From Pantoea piersonii (GTDB lineage Bacteria; Pseudomonadota; Gammaproteobacteria; Enterobacterales; Enterobacteriaceae): a stretch of DNA of 64,000 nt. This document shows, piece after piece, positions 63,249-64,000 of this stretch (position 1 is the first letter of the stretch; each line of letters opens with the position of its first letter). The position numbers and the translations under genes were made by a program. The notes beneath the pieces were generated by a model. It searched no databases, was not told the DNA's origin, and saw only the letters and a program-made list of their open reading frames with translations. The stretch spans positions 248,001-312,000 of the forward strand of contig NZ_RARB01000001.1 of the NCBI RefSeq assembly GCF_003612015.1, written 5' to 3'.

Positions 63249-64000
63249 TGGCGAAGCTCTCAGGGAAGTGGCGATGACAGAGCAGCAGCGACAGCGTCTC
63301 CAGCTGCGGCCAGATGCGCTGTCCATAATCCTGCTTTAAGGTTAATTCAATTTGCGCCAGCAGGCGAATCGCACGCTGCAGGCGTGCGCCGTCCAGGCGC
63401 TGCAGCGCCTCGGTAAAGAGCGCGCGGCGGTTCTGCCAGATGCGCTGCTGGTCCATTAACGCGCGCAACGGCTGCTGTGCCTGATGGCGCTGCAGATGCA
63501 GCAACGTCATGATATCGCGCTGCAGCGTGCGCAGCAGGATAACCGGCTCGCTATCCTCTTTTTCCAGCTGATGCAGAATATGCAGCGCGCGCTTGCTTTT
63601 GCCCGCCAGCAGCGCATCCACCCAGTGAAACGGGGTAAAGTGCGCCGCGTCGCTTACGGCTTCTTCGACGCGCGGCAGCGTAAGCTTGCCGTCGGGCCAG
63701 AGCAGCGACAAACGTTCCAGCGCCTGCGCCAGCGCCAGCAGATTGCCTTCATAGCAGTAGCAGAGCAGCTGGATCGCCGCGTCATCTACCGAAAGCTTCA
63801 TGCTTCTGGCGCGCGCTGCCACCCAGCGCGGCAGCTGCGCCTGCTCCGGCGTCTGGCACGGCACCAGCACACCATGCGCGGAGAGTGCCTTAAACCAGGC
63901 GCTATTCTCCTGGGCTTTCGTCAGCTTCGCCAGACGGCAGATCAGCAAGATATCGCTGTGCAGCAGGCTCGCCAGCTTATTCAGCTGTTCAGCCATGGCG
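63241..64000 (-). CDS. holA: HolA, DNA polymerase III delta subunit (partial)
   Basis: The delta subunit of the clamp loader that opens the beta sliding clamp. About 250 C-terminal residues are in the window; the N-terminus lies beyond the right edge. Recognisable parts are [57 protein letters not shown] and the collar helix region ending [12 protein letters not shown]. It matches the C-terminal two thirds of E. coli HolA (343 residues). Confidence 0.95.
   Translation of the reverse strand, partial: AMAEQLNKLASLLHSDILLICRLAKLTKAQENSAWFKALSAHGVLVPCQTPEQAQLPRWVAARARSMKLSVDDAAIQLLCYCYEGNLLALAQALERLSLLWPDGKLTLPRVEEAVSDAAHFTPFHWVDALLAGKSKRALHILHQLEKEDSEPVILLRTLQRDIMTLLHLQRHQAQQPLRALMDQQRIWQNRRALFTEALQRLDGARLQRAIRLLAQIELTLKQDYGQRIWPQLETLSLLLCHRHFPESFASV

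Noticed and set aside
1-64000. CRISPR arrays, rRNA genes and intact insertion sequences
   Set aside because: Looked for regular spaced repeats, rRNA sequence and transposase-like proteins; none seen.

Overview
The window is chromosomal DNA of a GC-rich member of the Enterobacterales. Gene content, gene order and protein sequences point to Erwiniaceae, with Pantoea or Mixta as the closest guesses. Two backbone blocks match the Escherichia coli order: gsk-ybaL-ushA-ybaK-chiX-ybaP-copA/cueR-ybbJ-qmcA-cnoX-ybbO-tesA/ybbAP-purEK-lpxH-ppiB-cysS-ybcJ-folD-argU (1-24.4 kb), and pagP-cspE-ybeM-tatE-lipA-lipB-ybeD-dacA-rlpA-mrdB-mrdA-rlmH-rsfS-nadD-holA (50.3-64 kb). Some genes that E. coli has in these blocks are missing, such as fsr between ybaL and ushA and crcB next to cspE.

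Between the blocks lies a mixed region. Directly after the tRNA-Arg gene argU, a hot spot for insertion in E. coli, is a small set of accessory genes (24.6-31 kb): a GlxA-type regulator, an MBL-fold hydrolase, ecotin, an alpha/beta hydrolase related to haloacetate dehalogenases, a serine hydrolase and a PPOX-fold flavoprotein. No integrase or duplicated tRNA end is visible. Next comes the nitric oxide detoxification locus norR-norVW (31.2-36.6 kb), followed by a YecA-family gene, ydiK, sdaC, a Fur-boxed substrate-binding protein, an EAL protein, an RcnB-like protein, a HAD phosphatase, an iron alcohol dehydrogenase, gntT with two GntR operators, hcxB and the small membrane protein gene yohP.

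The most striking observation is at the nor locus. Two small genes (an unknown 85-residue protein and a YdcY/DUF2526 homologue) sit between norR and norV as a separate transcription unit with its own terminator. Upstream of that unit and upstream of norV there are two nearly superimposable regulatory modules. Each has three GT-N7-AC NorR-type sites, one consensus IHF site and one GG-N10-GC sigma-54 promoter. The spacings are 18/24/50 bp in one and 19/24/50 bp in the other, and the IHF site is 19 bp before the GG in both. This predicts that NorR controls a second, undescribed nitric-oxide-induced operon.

Other points of interest are a family of mosaic palindromic repeats (three copies, each between convergent genes); a ChiX small RNA; a new candidate small RNA with promoter and terminator at about 43.25-43.37 kb; a Fur-boxed orphan binding protein; and decayed transporter and regulator fragments around ybeM. 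All identifications come from reading the sequence and from memory of the families; no database search was run.
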